Source of the DNA: Pseudomonas fluorescens
Lineage (GTDB): Bacteria; Pseudomonadota; Gammaproteobacteria; Pseudomonadales; Pseudomonadaceae
Length of the DNA stretch: 64,000 nt
Assembly: GCF_001648775.1 (NCBI RefSeq)
Contig: NZ_LVEJ01000033.1
Location: 50,917 to 114,916, forward strand
Direction of reading: 5' to 3'
Position numbers and translations under genes: made by a program. The notes under the pieces are model-generated. The model was not told where the DNA came from and did no database searches. It saw only the letters and a program-made list of their open reading frames with translations. Shown one piece after another: positions 58,201 to 64,000 of this stretch (the first letter of the stretch is position 1; every line of letters begins with the position of its first letter).

Positions 58201-58724
58201 GTCTCCCAGTTGAGGATGGCCTTGTCGGCAGTCTGCTCGATCTTCACGGTAGTCTTGCCGTCAGCCTGGGTTTGCTGCGGGCCTTTGGCATTCTGCCAAC
58301 CTTGGGTGAGGCTGTTATCGACCTTCAGACCGCCCTCGCCCAGACCGTCCGGGACAAACTGCACCGAGCCCAACGCAGCGGCACGACCGGCCGCCTGCGC
58401 CGCCTGCTGCGCGGCAATCGCGGCGACGGTGTTGTTCAGGGTCTGGATCGAGCGCTGCAATTGCTGGTTGGCTTTCTGCTGCTGCGCCAGTGGCGGCGTC
58501 ATCCCCGGCAAACCGCCAGTGCTCGGCCGTGCGGCAGCGGCTTGCTGCGCGGCCCCCTTGGCAGCGAACCAGTTGGAGCTGAACGCCGTTGCTGCGTGCG
58601 CATTGCCCGCCACCAGACACAACGCCACCGCGTGCGCCAGCGGTTTGAGCAACCACAGCGCCGGCTCCACGGCTTCACGTTTGAACGACTGGACGTTGGT
58701 ACGACGGGATGGGCGAGCGAGCAT
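46230..58724 (-). CDS. Giant filamentous haemagglutinin-like exoprotein (TpsA-like)
   Basis: A 4164-residue secreted protein. Start at 58724 (MLARPSRRTN) after AAAGGA, giving an extended signal peptide of about 44 residues ending AGNAHA. A Gln/Ala-rich coiled region (about 65-125) precedes the two-partner-secretion domain (about 140-370; NWETFNVGRNTTVEFAQ, MLINRNGIVFSGSSQVNVRN). The rest is a long beta-helix of Gly/Asn/Asp-rich repeats with DUF3739-like C-terminal part and a final disordered stretch without an obvious membrane anchor. It carries a few cysteines in pairs, which is uncommon. Such proteins are adhesins or contact effectors exported through a TpsB pore. No tpsB gene is visible; the locus lies next to type II secretion genes instead. 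Confidence 0.88.
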   Translation of the reverse strand: MLARPSRRTNVQSFKREAVEPALWLLKPLAHAVALCLVAGNAHAATAFSSNWFAAKGAAQQAAAARPSTGGLPGMTPPLAQQQKANQQLQRSIQTLNNTVAAIAAQQAAQAAGRAAALGSVQFVPDGLGEGGLKVDNSLTQGWQNAKGPQQTQADGKTTVKIEQTADKAILNWETFNVGRNTTVEFAQQANWAVLNRVNDPNARASQIQGQIKGDGTVMLINRNGIVFSGSSQVNVRNLVAAAANITDIQFRDRGLYFDSSATQPTFTDAAGKVLVERGASITTHKPATSTDAGGYALLLGSEVQNDGSISTVKGQTVLGAGDRFYIRKGAGTEGNALSTTFGNEVTPGFKAGNVSGKVSNNGLIQSSTGDITLTGHEVVQNGVLLASTSVASRGTIHLSNPASDSGGSVTLAQGSATAIMLDSSDLTALDSQHQAALSAVTANNRIRGDQSRIEIQSGGSVEFQNGSITLATGGQVAVTAQRRSLVRDGAMIDVSGALGVKVAMENNNIKINVQGNEQRDASVNRDKGALNSNDIWVDVRELVYVPAGTNGYATDRWYTAGGLLEVGGYLGTQAHSVGEWMAQGGTVSFAGNDVVTEKGSLINLSGGTMDVQSGEIRQSWLRGADGKLYEVSRAPGDLLYTGLYKGFEDSSERWGQTRYFYNPLIAPRSRFESGYTVGRDAGQLVIATANAVLEGQMLGEVYQGERQNQAPKPVLDGYAQSQTALARRAQLIVGSYDPAYVAAAGGVLYALNPLLDQVQIGGQRPLAGTDPDLAGAVSPARQGKLFLDNDQLNGFRLGALKVAARDQVVVAGALSVDTAGDITLYAPDVQVDADLTARSGSLRLGNVLNQFNGTVSSDTRLTANTGKPTQVSVAEGVHLDTRGVWSNLRTQPDDGASLASLNGGWVSIRSSGDINIGAGSLLDVSSGGAILANGKTRGGKGGDLTVESSAISAPGQSHLRLDGELRGYGVTGGGTLTVQANKILIGQTDKALADNTLRLSTDLFNKGFSAYNLIGLSGLDVAEGSVVDVSLPVYRFGDAAPNQLSGADPHAALELWTPGLFQENPTQGALTQRAGASLTLQGGASLLSLIDAANSSLTLGRGSRISVDPGQTIKLRGAGQITVDGELNAWGGTIDIRQQQFGAIKPATSDQLAEPNAHNRSIWIGEYARLDVAGRANTAVDALGRTYGQVGKGGSIILGGEIDAKLATATAADAYVVVRQGAQLDASGAEALLDIAGQGLTRVTTDGGRIAIGSYNGLFIDGDLRAAAGGVGAAGGRLEVALETPLYADSAANNVRTPRELIIDQTSTGQTLAADLRPGEGDDGLRYGQARVHADSLMAGGFDTLSLLSNGLLSFDGDVNLHMQQSLSLYAGALSLAESGKDTARVDLSAPYLRLSGVGSYYSVVGSVRPRLTNSPTGQLADARFTASANLLDLGNGLSFGAQGSILQLKAPAAEYSRRGFAEVSLDSSGDLRFLAPTDGADKSRLWTPGDLNLRAAQIYPASDVQAEVRVGYQGAQSVAEHTLRISGHGAAPAAAPYSAFGKLTFSAASIEQGGVLRAPLGKIVLGDDLLTTTREVRLLPGSVTSVSGAGLVMPYGGTTDGIDYRYGGKSVVLNGVTGEATGVSMSTQFIDVQSGAVIDLSGGGDLRGAGFISGRGGSTDARFNPLVRNAIDGSFSLPGLASNPVYAIVPGNQSTYAPVLAEAGAVDPRIGQQITLGAGVPGLAAGTYTLLPSTFALLPGAFRVEVNGQATPGASTGVLPMRNGSWTGSGQMSIANTGLRDSLARQVILTPAQVLRGYSQYNETSLSQFIQSDAVRRGVPRALAPQDGKTLDLRLIDGGEQDIALQFNGQARFGAAAGGLVGTAVVRSGNARSSFEILGSGQAPTEGFNGISLYAETLNNLNAGRLTLGAMPTVSYSTAGNIIGFIGDTSSIVLRDGALLSAPEVLLRSNSINGGITIEAGAGINALGRGNAAYDSTAGYIYQPGASSVVVVSNGWTNVLAPEAGGGFTGAGSIRIGTCATAVCASPALLYSNGSITAATDNQFELGEAVRFGTRHLALAVGAVNAGSAEALAAAGNRVPAGLTLNQNVLDRLLRGDRQFGAPALETLSLTTRDAFNLYGSVTLDTFDAQTGQSKLQNLVLATPAIYGAGTAEDIATIRTANLIWNGATQDPGSVISGGAGTGSGTLDIQAQRIELGYGPMPQPNGLDQNNRLALGFANVNLSASERITANHKGSLAVYQQQGAYDPLKGYAYTGGNLTLHTPLLTGEAASVNLLKAGNRLTLSGAGAAGVADALGAELNLQARDIVLDSRIALASGKLTAKAEHDLTLAGGAQLDMAGRTLPFNDVSKYSWGGDVSLLSNNGNIRQFAGSRIDLSAKNNQAGNLSAVALEADAGIVDLQGEIFGASSGYYDAGGTLVPYKAGGVDIRAQQLGGDASAQFAALNQRLNAGQVFGSRSLQLKQGDLLIGDGLKAGEVNVSVDNGSLTVNGLIDASGERVGSIRLSAQNGLTLASNSVLDAHGRVLRVDSYGKIIDAPNRAMVELNSGAGVLTLASGTRIDLRHGTDAVPGFLAGQHDQMLRGTVELNAPRLGAGDIAIDASGTVNIQGARSIGLNGVRRYDDARDGVDLAVSGRPYQVIDQALVSRIDGDNSTFVDAALNNADLLQRKLAGLNNAAYADAFHLRPGVEIASKTADGDLVVEGDIDLSRYRYASLNPHTRKVDGVYGSGESASLVIRAGGNLDIYGSINDGFAPPPETVDDAGWKLLPGVQPFGGDLVVPGTGVTLAPGTQFPSGVTLNYDLPIQATTLVSGTLLPVQVELAAPYTFSAGTVLAGAVHDASGNLLYAAGTLLSSDVTVPASSRLGAGIRLNRNTALQAMNWPKGVPLPGAFDADTGSSKHLMLSSSLALLRGSLIPSMTNVVLADGVAFIELRALNGASQGANWAIAPMLPSGSASWSIRAVAGADLSAADSRAVKPLTTEGNLRLADTHYGAKITEGNPRAVWSETNQYGFPAFEPVPEEYLILCETDPGACAPMARWTWAPGNQFGFQDYAPIPEEYLTLCDSYPEVCVESNPAKSASIHSQMFSVLRTGTGDLDLIAAGNLSMASPFGVYTAGTQSADVDPRFNQKRAHLSDNGSVLGSAGGDVEKWVDGGADSLYQAWYPQFGGNLTVNAGGSVSGDTLGRKAANSGGYREQVPGVAVGNWLWRQGDGSSDVPTAWWINFGSYATQPLPDADMDAAPYLVGFTGFGTLGGGNISLRAGADAGMLKPMGDARTNPRSQGLIVAVGSSGRVGSDGSLQLTGGGDMDIRIGGTLNPSLQARAGNDGITPPKHDLQGALINLRGAAQVSGSAVGGINLQYGANSVLHDARETRALDPFTATTSNASGGLVLIPGDSGMRINTRGDLVLGGAADPGRVRLQNATPLFDEAGNVSQGGILSGFSLWTEHTAIDLFSAGGNLTPSTQLAETDTNGPLKGQNTSPTDSRFVYPSILRAVAGQGSIYAGSSAAYSVGNTAPATAYSLLLAPSASGQLELLAGDSIYAGGYAINQSGASPLAIATPFAPALNGYASNSAQTPFISNSGSDGVLAEPNLRYPLFAFGSNSYAGLSDVMGPARIYALTGDLVGIRSGESLRASDSLRTWYEAAGPVWMMAGRDIVASGTNLGQPTISPKDGVGTSKDTIYSTGNLFVHNDPRDVSKVSAGRDILYSSFDIAGPGTLEVNAGRNLLMEDRASITSLGSLLAGDQRTGASVVLQAGVGAQGPDYSRFIARYLNPQNVASADASLSAQPGKVVKTYLDELQSWLTLGYGFSGSAEQAQAFYAALPSSAQAVFARQVYFAELRAGGLEYNDVDGPRQGSYLRGRNAIAALFPTTDVAGNPIRYDGDITMYGGAGVKTLFGGDIQMLTPGGGQVFGIEGAAPPSTAGIITQGSGNIQLYSQGSILLGQSRIMTTFGGSILGWSAEGDINAGRGSKTTVVYTPPKRVYDTWGNVTLSPSVPSTGAGIATLNPIAEVAPGDIDLIAPLGTIDAGEAGIRVSGNVNIAALTVVNAANISVQGKATGVPVVSAVNTGAITSASSAASSATQAAEDVVRQQQAASRQNQASVFTVQVLSFGNEQLAPSRDGASRAPAAGYNPNSPVQVLGAGTLDEQAKQQLTEEERGQLTL

Positions 58725-58889
58725 CACTACGAGATCCTTTTGGGTTGCCACACGTTGGTTGCCACACATGCCGCAGGCGTGCAAAAACCTGCTGTTACGT
58801 CATAGGCAGTTGGCGGCGGTCGCGACCGAACGGATGTCACACAAACTTCATGTTGGGGGAGTATTCGCGGCGGACCGTTCTGCGCCATC

Positions 58890-58920
58890 AAAAAAAATGG
58901 CAGCCCCAAGGGGCTGCCAT
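58890..58920 (-). terminator. Rho-independent terminator of the DING-like gene
   Basis: ATGGCAGCCCC and GGGGCTGCCAT form an 11-bp stem with AAG loop (58897-58920); on the minus strand it is followed by a run of T (A's at 58890-58897). It separates the DING-like gene from the exoprotein gene, so these two are transcribed independently. Confidence 0.88.
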
Positions 58921-58946
58921 TCGTGTTGCGGTGTGAATCGGGAGCC

Positions 58947-60056
58947 TTACAAAGGACGACCGATGGTGTTGCAGACGCTGGTGTTGTTGATGTTCAGGTT
59001 GTAACCGGTAGCGTTGGAAACGAAGGTCTCATACACCTTGGTTTTCCAGGCCGATGGCACAGTCACGAAACCGTGGTTCTTGACGGCCAGGTCGTTGGTG
59101 GTGGTGTTGTAGTGAGTGGTCAGGAACGCCTTCACGTCGTTGGCCACGGCTGCATCCTTGTAGCACTGACCGACGATGAGGTTGGTGTAGGCAGCCAGTT
59201 TGTAACCGATGGCCGGGTTAGCCACCACTGGCGACCAGCGAGTCGGGTCAGCGGCCAGAGCAGCGGTCGCCGGTGGAGTCACCGAAGCCAGTGCCAGGGC
59301 AACGTTGGCCGAGGTTGGCTGTACGTTGTTGATGCGCGAAACCAGGGCGTTGCTGGTAGCGTCTACGCCATCCGGACCGACATAACCGAGCGAACCGTCA
59401 ACAGCGGCAACGGTAGGCGCCACGTCAGCGGTGCCAGCGACGCCGACCCAGTTCGACGGCAAGGTCGAACCGGCTGGACGGGCGTTGACGAACGTCGAGT
59501 TGGTGGTGAACTTGGTTGGGCAGACAGCGTTCAGGTGACGGGTGAGGATTTCCGAAGTGCCGCTGGAAACGTTGCGATAAACGATGCGGATCGGTGTGGT
59601 GTCAGCAGTGCCCAGCAGGCCGCCCCAAGTGGTCACGGTGCCCGAGAAAGCGTCGCACAGTTGCGCGCTGGTCAGGTTCAGAGCGGTCTGACCGGATTTT
59701 TTGTAAGGGATGGCAACCGACGTGGCCACCGACGGCAGTTGGATCAGCGGGCCGTACGAAGCACCGAACGCGCTGTTGTAGGTGCTGATGTCCGAAGCGC
59801 TGAGTACCGAGTCGCTACCGGCGAAGTGCACAGTGCCGGTGGCGCCGAAGCCAGTGGCAACGTTGGTCAGGAAAGCCGTTTTGCCAGCGCCGCTACCCAC
59901 AGCCGCGTAGGTGAAGTTGGCTGGCAGGATGCTGTCGGCAGAACCTTTGTACAGAGCGGCAGGCAGAGTTGCACCACCACCGGTAACGGCCATGGCTTGA
60001 GCGGAAGCCAGAGCGGCGACGGTCAGGGAAGCTGCGATCAGAGTGCGCTTGAACAT
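58947..60056 (-). CDS. DING/PstS-like phosphate-binding protein
   Basis: A 369-residue exported protein with signal peptide MFKRTLIAASLTVAALASAQ plus AMA. The mature start VTGGGATLPAALYKGSADS resembles the DINGGGATLP start of DING proteins but with VTGGG in place of DINGGG. Phosphate-site elements like those of PstS are visible: ATLP near the N-terminus, FAGSDSVLS, and SSGTSEILTRHL. It would bind phosphate or phosphate esters outside the cell membrane. DING and phosphatase proteins are known clients of the phosphate-controlled Hxc type II system, and gspDEF-like genes lie directly upstream. The start follows AAGGAG; an in-frame ATG six codons earlier is less likely. Confidence 0.88.
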   Translation of the reverse strand: MFKRTLIAASLTVAALASAQAMAVTGGGATLPAALYKGSADSILPANFTYAAVGSGAGKTAFLTNVATGFGATGTVHFAGSDSVLSASDISTYNSAFGASYGPLIQLPSVATSVAIPYKKSGQTALNLTSAQLCDAFSGTVTTWGGLLGTADTTPIRIVYRNVSSGTSEILTRHLNAVCPTKFTTNSTFVNARPAGSTLPSNWVGVAGTADVAPTVAAVDGSLGYVGPDGVDATSNALVSRINNVQPTSANVALALASVTPPATAALAADPTRWSPVVANPAIGYKLAAYTNLIVGQCYKDAAVANDVKAFLTTHYNTTTNDLAVKNHGFVTVPSAWKTKVYETFVSNATGYNLNINNTSVCNTIGRPL

Positions 60057-60527
60057 GAAGAATCTCCTTTTCAACTAGGTTGTGAACACAGGTTTTCGGG
60101 TGACTTGCATGACACTGGGAGGACTCACCGGGGCCCTCGCTAGCGTTGGCCTTGGTTAAGTCGCACTGAGAAATTCGCAGGTTCCGGTGACAGATAAAGG
60201 AAAAAACCTCGGGAGCTGCGAGCTGTTTCTGAAGGGATTTTCTCGGGAGTTTGTCGGGTGCAGCGCAGGGTCTGGATCAGGGGTTTGGCGGAATCGGGCT
60301 GGAGGCTGTGGCGGGTGGTTGCAGATGACAGAAAGGAGAACCCGAGGATGGTTCTTTTGAGGGTCGGGTGATGCTGAAGCCCTGGAAAAAAATCTGGATT
60401 TCTTGTTGCCCGGACAGGCCTCTTCGCGAGCAGGCTCGCTCCCACATTTGAAATGCGTTCCCCCTGTGGGAGCGAGCCTGCTCGCGAAGGGGCCGGCCCA
60501 AACAGCATCAATACTTCAGACGCACCA
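60057..60527. other. Gap between the DING-like gene and gspF
   Basis: A 471-bp gap with no gene. A REP pair lies at 60418-60495 (inverse unit first, then CCCCTGTGGGAGCGAGCCTG), just after the gspF stop. Nearer the DING-like start GTGACAG at 60187-60193 (CTGTCAC on the gene strand) matches one half of a PhoB box; the second half is poor. The remaining sequence shows nothing I can name. Confidence 0.5.
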
Positions 60528-61739
60528 CTACTGGACCAGTTGATTGATCTCAATGATCGGCAACAACACCGCCATCACAATCACCAGCACCACCCCGCCC
60601 ATCACCACAATCATCAGCGGCTCCAGCAGCGCGGTCATGCCCATCGCCCGCCGTTCGATATCACGCGACAGGGTCTGCGCCGCGCGCTCGAGCATGGGCG
60701 GCAGCGAACCGGTTTTTTCGCCGCTGGCGATCAAATGAATCAGCACCGGCGGAAACACGTTCTCCACCCGCAACGCCGCCGCCAGGTTCACACCCTCACG
60801 CACCTTGGCCGTGGCCTCAGTGACACTCAGGCTCAAGCGGTCGTTGGACAGCGTCTGCCGCGCTGCCTCCAGTGCACGCAACAACGGCACCCCGGCGCCG
60901 CCGAGAATCGCCAGCGTCGAGGCAAAACGCGCGGTGTTCAGACCCAGAATGAAGCGCCCGAACAGCGGCAATTTCAGCACCCGATGATGCCAACTCAAAC
61001 GTGCCGCTGGATTGCGTAGATACAGGCGCCAGCTCCAGAAACTGGCGGCCATGATCACTGCACACAGCCAGCCCCAACTGCGGATAAAATCACTGGCGTT
61101 GAGCATCGCCAGGGTTAATCCCGGCAAATCCTGTCGCGCCTGAGAAAACGCGCTGACCACCTGCGGCACCACATAACTGAGCAAGAAAATCACGATGCCG
61201 ATCGAGACCAATCCAACCACGCCCGGATAGATGAACGCGGTGAGAATCTTGCCGCGCAGGTTGTTGCGTTCTTCGATGTAGTCGGCCAGCCGTTCCATGA
61301 CCTGCGCCAGATCGCCGGACTCTTCCCCCGCCGCAATCAGCGCGCGATAAATCTCGGGAAAGTCCCGAGGTCGTGCGGCCAGCGATTCAGCCAGACGCAT
61401 GCCACTGCGCACATCCGCACGCACGGCACTGAGCGTATGGGCGATGTGTTTTTTCTCGGCCTGCTCGACCGTAGCGCTCAGCGCGGCTTCTAATGGCAGG
61501 CTCGCGCCGAGCAGACTCGCCAGTTGCCGTGTGGCCCAGGCCAGATCGTTGTCCGAGAGCTTGGCGCTGAACAATCCACCGCCGCCGTGCTGGGCGACGT
61601 TGCTTTCCTTATGCACCGACAACGCGGTCAAACCGCGCCCGCGCAAAACGCTGAACGCGGCGCCCTGGCTGTCCGCCTCAAGGTGCCCGGATTCAATCTT
61701 GCCGGTCGCATCAGCGGCTTCAAAACGATAGCGATTCAT
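60528..61739 (-). CDS. gspF: Type II secretion inner-membrane platform protein GspF (HxcS-like)
   Basis: A 403-residue GspF/PilC-family protein with two homologous T2SF domains (about 65-190 and 270-390) and three transmembrane segments (near 170, 220 and 375). Typical segments are LASLLGASLPLEAALSATVE, IAAGEESGDLAQVMERLADY and IASGEKTGSLPPMLERAA. It forms the inner-membrane platform that links the ATPase GspE to the pseudopilus. The ATG overlaps the gspE stop by one base. Order D-E-F on one strand fits an hxcQ-R-S-like arrangement. Confidence 0.92.
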   Translation of the reverse strand: MNRYRFEAADATGKIESGHLEADSQGAAFSVLRGRGLTALSVHKESNVAQHGGGGLFSAKLSDNDLAWATRQLASLLGASLPLEAALSATVEQAEKKHIAHTLSAVRADVRSGMRLAESLAARPRDFPEIYRALIAAGEESGDLAQVMERLADYIEERNNLRGKILTAFIYPGVVGLVSIGIVIFLLSYVVPQVVSAFSQARQDLPGLTLAMLNASDFIRSWGWLCAVIMAASFWSWRLYLRNPAARLSWHHRVLKLPLFGRFILGLNTARFASTLAILGGAGVPLLRALEAARQTLSNDRLSLSVTEATAKVREGVNLAAALRVENVFPPVLIHLIASGEKTGSLPPMLERAAQTLSRDIERRAMGMTALLEPLMIVVMGGVVLVIVMAVLLPIIEINQLVQ

Positions 61740-63145
61740 CAGGCGTCCCGTGTCACACGGAGGATTTCTTCAGGCGCGGTGGCGCCGCTGCGGATCCAGC
61801 GTTCACCGTCCTCGCGCAGGCTGAACATCCCGGCTTTGGCGGCCGATGCGCGCAAGGCCTGTTCCCCTGCCCCTTGGTGAATCAGCGTGCGGATGTCGTC
61901 GTCGATGCAGAATAATTCGTGAATGCCGGTGCGGCCGCTGTAGCCGGTTTGATTGCAGTTTGCGCAACCGACCGGGCGCCAGGTGCCGGGCGCGGTGGGG
62001 TCTTCTTCCTTGCATTGATTGCACAGCCGCCTCACCAGTCGCTGCGCCAAAACCCCGAGCATTGACGACGCCAGCAGAAACGGTTCAACGCCCATGTCGA
62101 TCAAGCGGTTGACCGCCGACACCGCGTCGTTGGTGTGCAGCGTTGCCAACACCAAGTGACCGGTCAGCGACGCCTGCACGGCGATTTGCGCGGTTTCGAG
62201 ATCGCGGATTTCGCCGATCATGATGATGTCCGGGTCTTGGCGCAGGATCGCCCGCAGCGCCAAGGCAAAAGTCATGTCGATCTTGGCGTTGACCTGAATC
62301 TGGCTGATCCCCGGCAGGTCGTATTCCACCGGGTCTTCCACGGTGAGGATGTTGCTGGTGCTTGCATCGAGCCGCGCCAGTGCCGCGTAGAGGCTGGTGG
62401 TTTTGCCGCTGCCGGTCGGCCCGGTGACCAGCACGATGCCGTGAGGCTGGCGGATCAGGTGATCGAGTTTGGCCAACACCTGCGCGTCCATGCCCAGCGT
62501 TTCCAGATGCAGGCGCCCAGCCTGTTTGTCGAGCAAGCGCATCACCACGCGTTCACCATGCCCGGTTGGCACGGTTGAAACACGAATATCAATCGGCCGC
62601 CCGGCCACGCGTAAAGCGATGCGGCCGTCCTGCGGCAGGCGTTTTTCGGCGATGTCGAGCTGCGCCATGATCTTGATCCGCGACACCAACGCACCGTGCA
62701 AAGCCTTGCGCGGCGAGACCACGTCACGCAGGGTGCCGTCGACGCGATAGCGCACCACCGAATGGGTTTCGAACGGTTCGATGTGAATGTCGCTGGCCTC
62801 ATCGCGCGCCGCTTGCGTGAGCAAGGCGTTGATCATGCGAATCACCGGCGCGCCGTCCTGAGTGTCGAGCAGGTCGGTGATTTCCGGCATGTCCTGCATC
62901 AGCCGGTCGAGGTCGACTTCGTTTTCCGCCGCGCCAACCACCGCCGCCGCACTGCCGGTATCGGCGTAAGCGCTGGCGAGCAAGCCATCGAGTTCGTCAT
63001 CGCGCACCCGCTGAATCGTGGTCGCGCCAAACTGACGCCGCGCTTCACTGATCGACCAGCCCGGCGTCGACGGGCACACCGTCAGCACGCCATCGCACAA
63101 CAAAATCCGCTGCGCCTTGGCCCAGGCGTAAGGCAAGAGACTCAC
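61739..63145 (-). CDS. gspE: Type II secretion ATPase GspE (HxcR-like)
   Basis: A 468-residue secretion ATPase, starting at GTG that overlaps the gspD stop. Walker A is GPTGSGKTTSLY, the Asp box ILTVEDPVEYDLPG, Walker B PDIIMIGEIRDLETA and the His box TGHLVLATLHTND. A tetracysteine zinc site CNQCKEEDPTAPGTW..CANCNQTG is present. The N-terminal domain is short compared with the roughly 500 residues of XcpR, as in HxcR-type ATPases. It powers pseudopilus assembly at the cytoplasmic face. Confidence 0.93.
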   Translation of the reverse strand: MSLLPYAWAKAQRILLCDGVLTVCPSTPGWSISEARRQFGATTIQRVRDDELDGLLASAYADTGSAAAVVGAAENEVDLDRLMQDMPEITDLLDTQDGAPVIRMINALLTQAARDEASDIHIEPFETHSVVRYRVDGTLRDVVSPRKALHGALVSRIKIMAQLDIAEKRLPQDGRIALRVAGRPIDIRVSTVPTGHGERVVMRLLDKQAGRLHLETLGMDAQVLAKLDHLIRQPHGIVLVTGPTGSGKTTSLYAALARLDASTSNILTVEDPVEYDLPGISQIQVNAKIDMTFALALRAILRQDPDIIMIGEIRDLETAQIAVQASLTGHLVLATLHTNDAVSAVNRLIDMGVEPFLLASSMLGVLAQRLVRRLCNQCKEEDPTAPGTWRPVGCANCNQTGYSGRTGIHELFCIDDDIRTLIHQGAGEQALRASAAKAGMFSLREDGERWIRSGATAPEEILRVTRDA

Positions 63146-64000
63146 AGACGCGGGCCTCCCTCAATCGGCACGGCTTTGATGGTCGCACGGGGGCCCGAAG
63201 CCGGAACCGAACTTGGAACTCCCTGCGCCGCCGTCGGCAACTGCGGCGCCTGCATGTCCGGCATTGCCCAGCTGCGTTCCGGTTGCAAACCACCTTGGGC
63301 GCGACGCATGAAGTCGTAGCGATTGAGGGTGATGCTGCGCCCCGCCTCGCTGTCACGGATGATGTACGGGCGCAGAAACACCATCAGGTTGGTCTTGGTG
63401 ATCGCCCGACGTTCGTTGCGAAACAGCGCGCCGATCCCCGGCAGACTGCCCAGCCATGGCACCGCGTCGTTGCTTTGGCTGTAGCCATCCTGCAGCAACC
63501 CGCCGAGCACCATGATCTGCCCGTCATCCAGCAGGATGCTGGTATCGATCGCGCGTTTGTTGGTGACGATCCCCGCCGAATTGGCACTGGCCGAAGCCCG
63601 CTCGTCAATGCTGCTGACTTCCTGATAGATATCGAGCTTGACCGTGCCGCCCTCGGAAATCTGCGGGCGCACGTTTAGCTTCAAACCCACCTCTTCACGG
63701 GTCACGGTCTGGAACGGGTTATTGCTGGTGCCGCCACCGCCAGTCACGTAACTGCCGCTGACAAACGGAATGGTCTGGCCGACAAAAATGCTCGCCGCTT
63801 CGTTGTCCAGGGTTAACAGATTCGGCGTCGACAACACGTTGGTGCCGCCCTTGCTCTTCAACGCCCGGGCCAGCACTTTCAGGTCAAGAATCTTGCCGAT
63901 GCCGGGGATATCGACGGTGCCGTTGACGTAGCCCAGGTTCAAACCTTGCGGCAGCACGTCGATGCTGGTCTTGCCGTTGGTGTTGATGCCCGAACCACCC
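63142..64000 (-). CDS. gspD: Type II secretin GspD (HxcQ-like), C-terminal part
   Basis: The frame is open to the window edge, so only the last 285 or so residues are seen. They hold the secretin core (LSTPNLLTLDNEAASIFVGQ, FVSGSYVTGGGGTSNNP, VGLKLNVRPQISEGG, MVLGGLLQDGYSQSNDAVPW, LPGIGALFRNERR) and a C-terminal region RYDFMRRAQGGLQ followed by a Pro/Ala-rich tail. It forms the outer-membrane channel. The N-domains lie beyond base 64000. Confidence 0.93.
   Translation of the reverse strand, partial: GGSGINTNGKTSIDVLPQGLNLGYVNGTVDIPGIGKILDLKVLARALKSKGGTNVLSTPNLLTLDNEAASIFVGQTIPFVSGSYVTGGGGTSNNPFQTVTREEVGLKLNVRPQISEGGTVKLDIYQEVSSIDERASASANSAGIVTNKRAIDTSILLDDGQIMVLGGLLQDGYSQSNDAVPWLGSLPGIGALFRNERRAITKTNLMVFLRPYIIRDSEAGRSITLNRYDFMRRAQGGLQPERSWAMPDMQAPQLPTAAQGVPSSVPASGPRATIKAVPIEGGPRL

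Noticed and set aside
58947..60056. Antisense plus-strand frame of 406 residues opposite the DING-like gene
   Set aside because: Low-complexity Gly/Ser/Arg-rich translation and no ribosome site; the minus-strand gene has signal peptide and family motifs.
60057..60250. Full PhoB box upstream of the DING-like gene
   Set aside because: Only one half-site (CTGTCAC) is clear; a second copy at 11-bp spacing is not seen, so it is not annotated as a box.

Overview
The window is a 64 kb piece of a Pseudomonas chromosome, most likely from the P. fluorescens group. The evidence is the gene content (lexA2-imuA-imuB-dnaE2 cassette, Hxc-like type II secretion genes, a DING-type phosphate-binding protein, TorF-like porin, EptA), high GC coding sequence, and at least ten copies of the Pseudomonas REP palindrome with core GTGGGAGCGAGC[T/C]TGCTCGCGAA at gene ends. 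No rRNA, tRNA, CRISPR array, transposase or prophage gene was seen.

Layout. (1) 0.2-6.2 kb: a stressosome-like operon rsbR-rsbS-rsbT, a fused RsbW-like/RsbX-like protein and two sensor kinases, all overlapping or nearly so. (2) 6.3-11.1 kb, minus strand: a PAS hybrid kinase followed by a UvrA paralogue without the UvrB-binding domain. (3) 11.2-19.7 kb: an FCD-type GntR regulator divergent from a polyamine-type ABC transporter, two amidohydrolases and a flavin-reductase-like protein, probably an uptake and catabolism unit for an unknown nitrogen compound. (4) 19.8-21.5 kb: a three-lipoprotein operon (CsgG-like, DUF4810, DUF799). (5) 21.8-27.6 kb: the SOS mutagenesis cassette lexA2-imuA-imuB-dnaE2 with a LexA2-type operator over the lexA start. 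(6) 27.6-33.2 kb: a LysR regulator with a divergent exported YtcJ-like amidohydrolase, a TorF-like porin and EptA. (7) 33.3-41.0 kb, minus strand: HutC-type GntR regulator, AprA/fumarate-reductase-like flavoprotein, two-cluster ferredoxin, NMT1/SsuA-like binding protein, permease, ATPase, HEAT-repeat protein and DUF971 protein, probably one sulfur-compound system. (8) 41.1-46.2 kb: Gfo/Idh/MocA oxidoreductase, DyP peroxidase, AraC regulator divergent from a MetA-pathway-type outer-membrane protein, and a small toxin-antitoxin pair whose toxin has no ATG. (9) 46.2-64.0 kb, minus strand: a 4164-residue filamentous-haemagglutinin-like exoprotein, a DING/PstS-like protein and gspF, gspE and partial gspD.

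The most unusual points are the stressosome joined to a phosphorelay; the flavoprotein/ferredoxin/ABC/HEAT/DUF971 sulfur module with three GTTAT(A/G)AC boxes in front; the amidohydrolase whose HxH metal motif is replaced by Asp/Leu; the giant exoprotein without a visible TpsB partner beside a type II secretion locus; and a second interspersed repeat family that has supplied the C-terminus of an AraC regulator and formed a 166-bp tandem duplication. Functional names rest on motifs read by eye and on recalled family knowledge; no database search was run.
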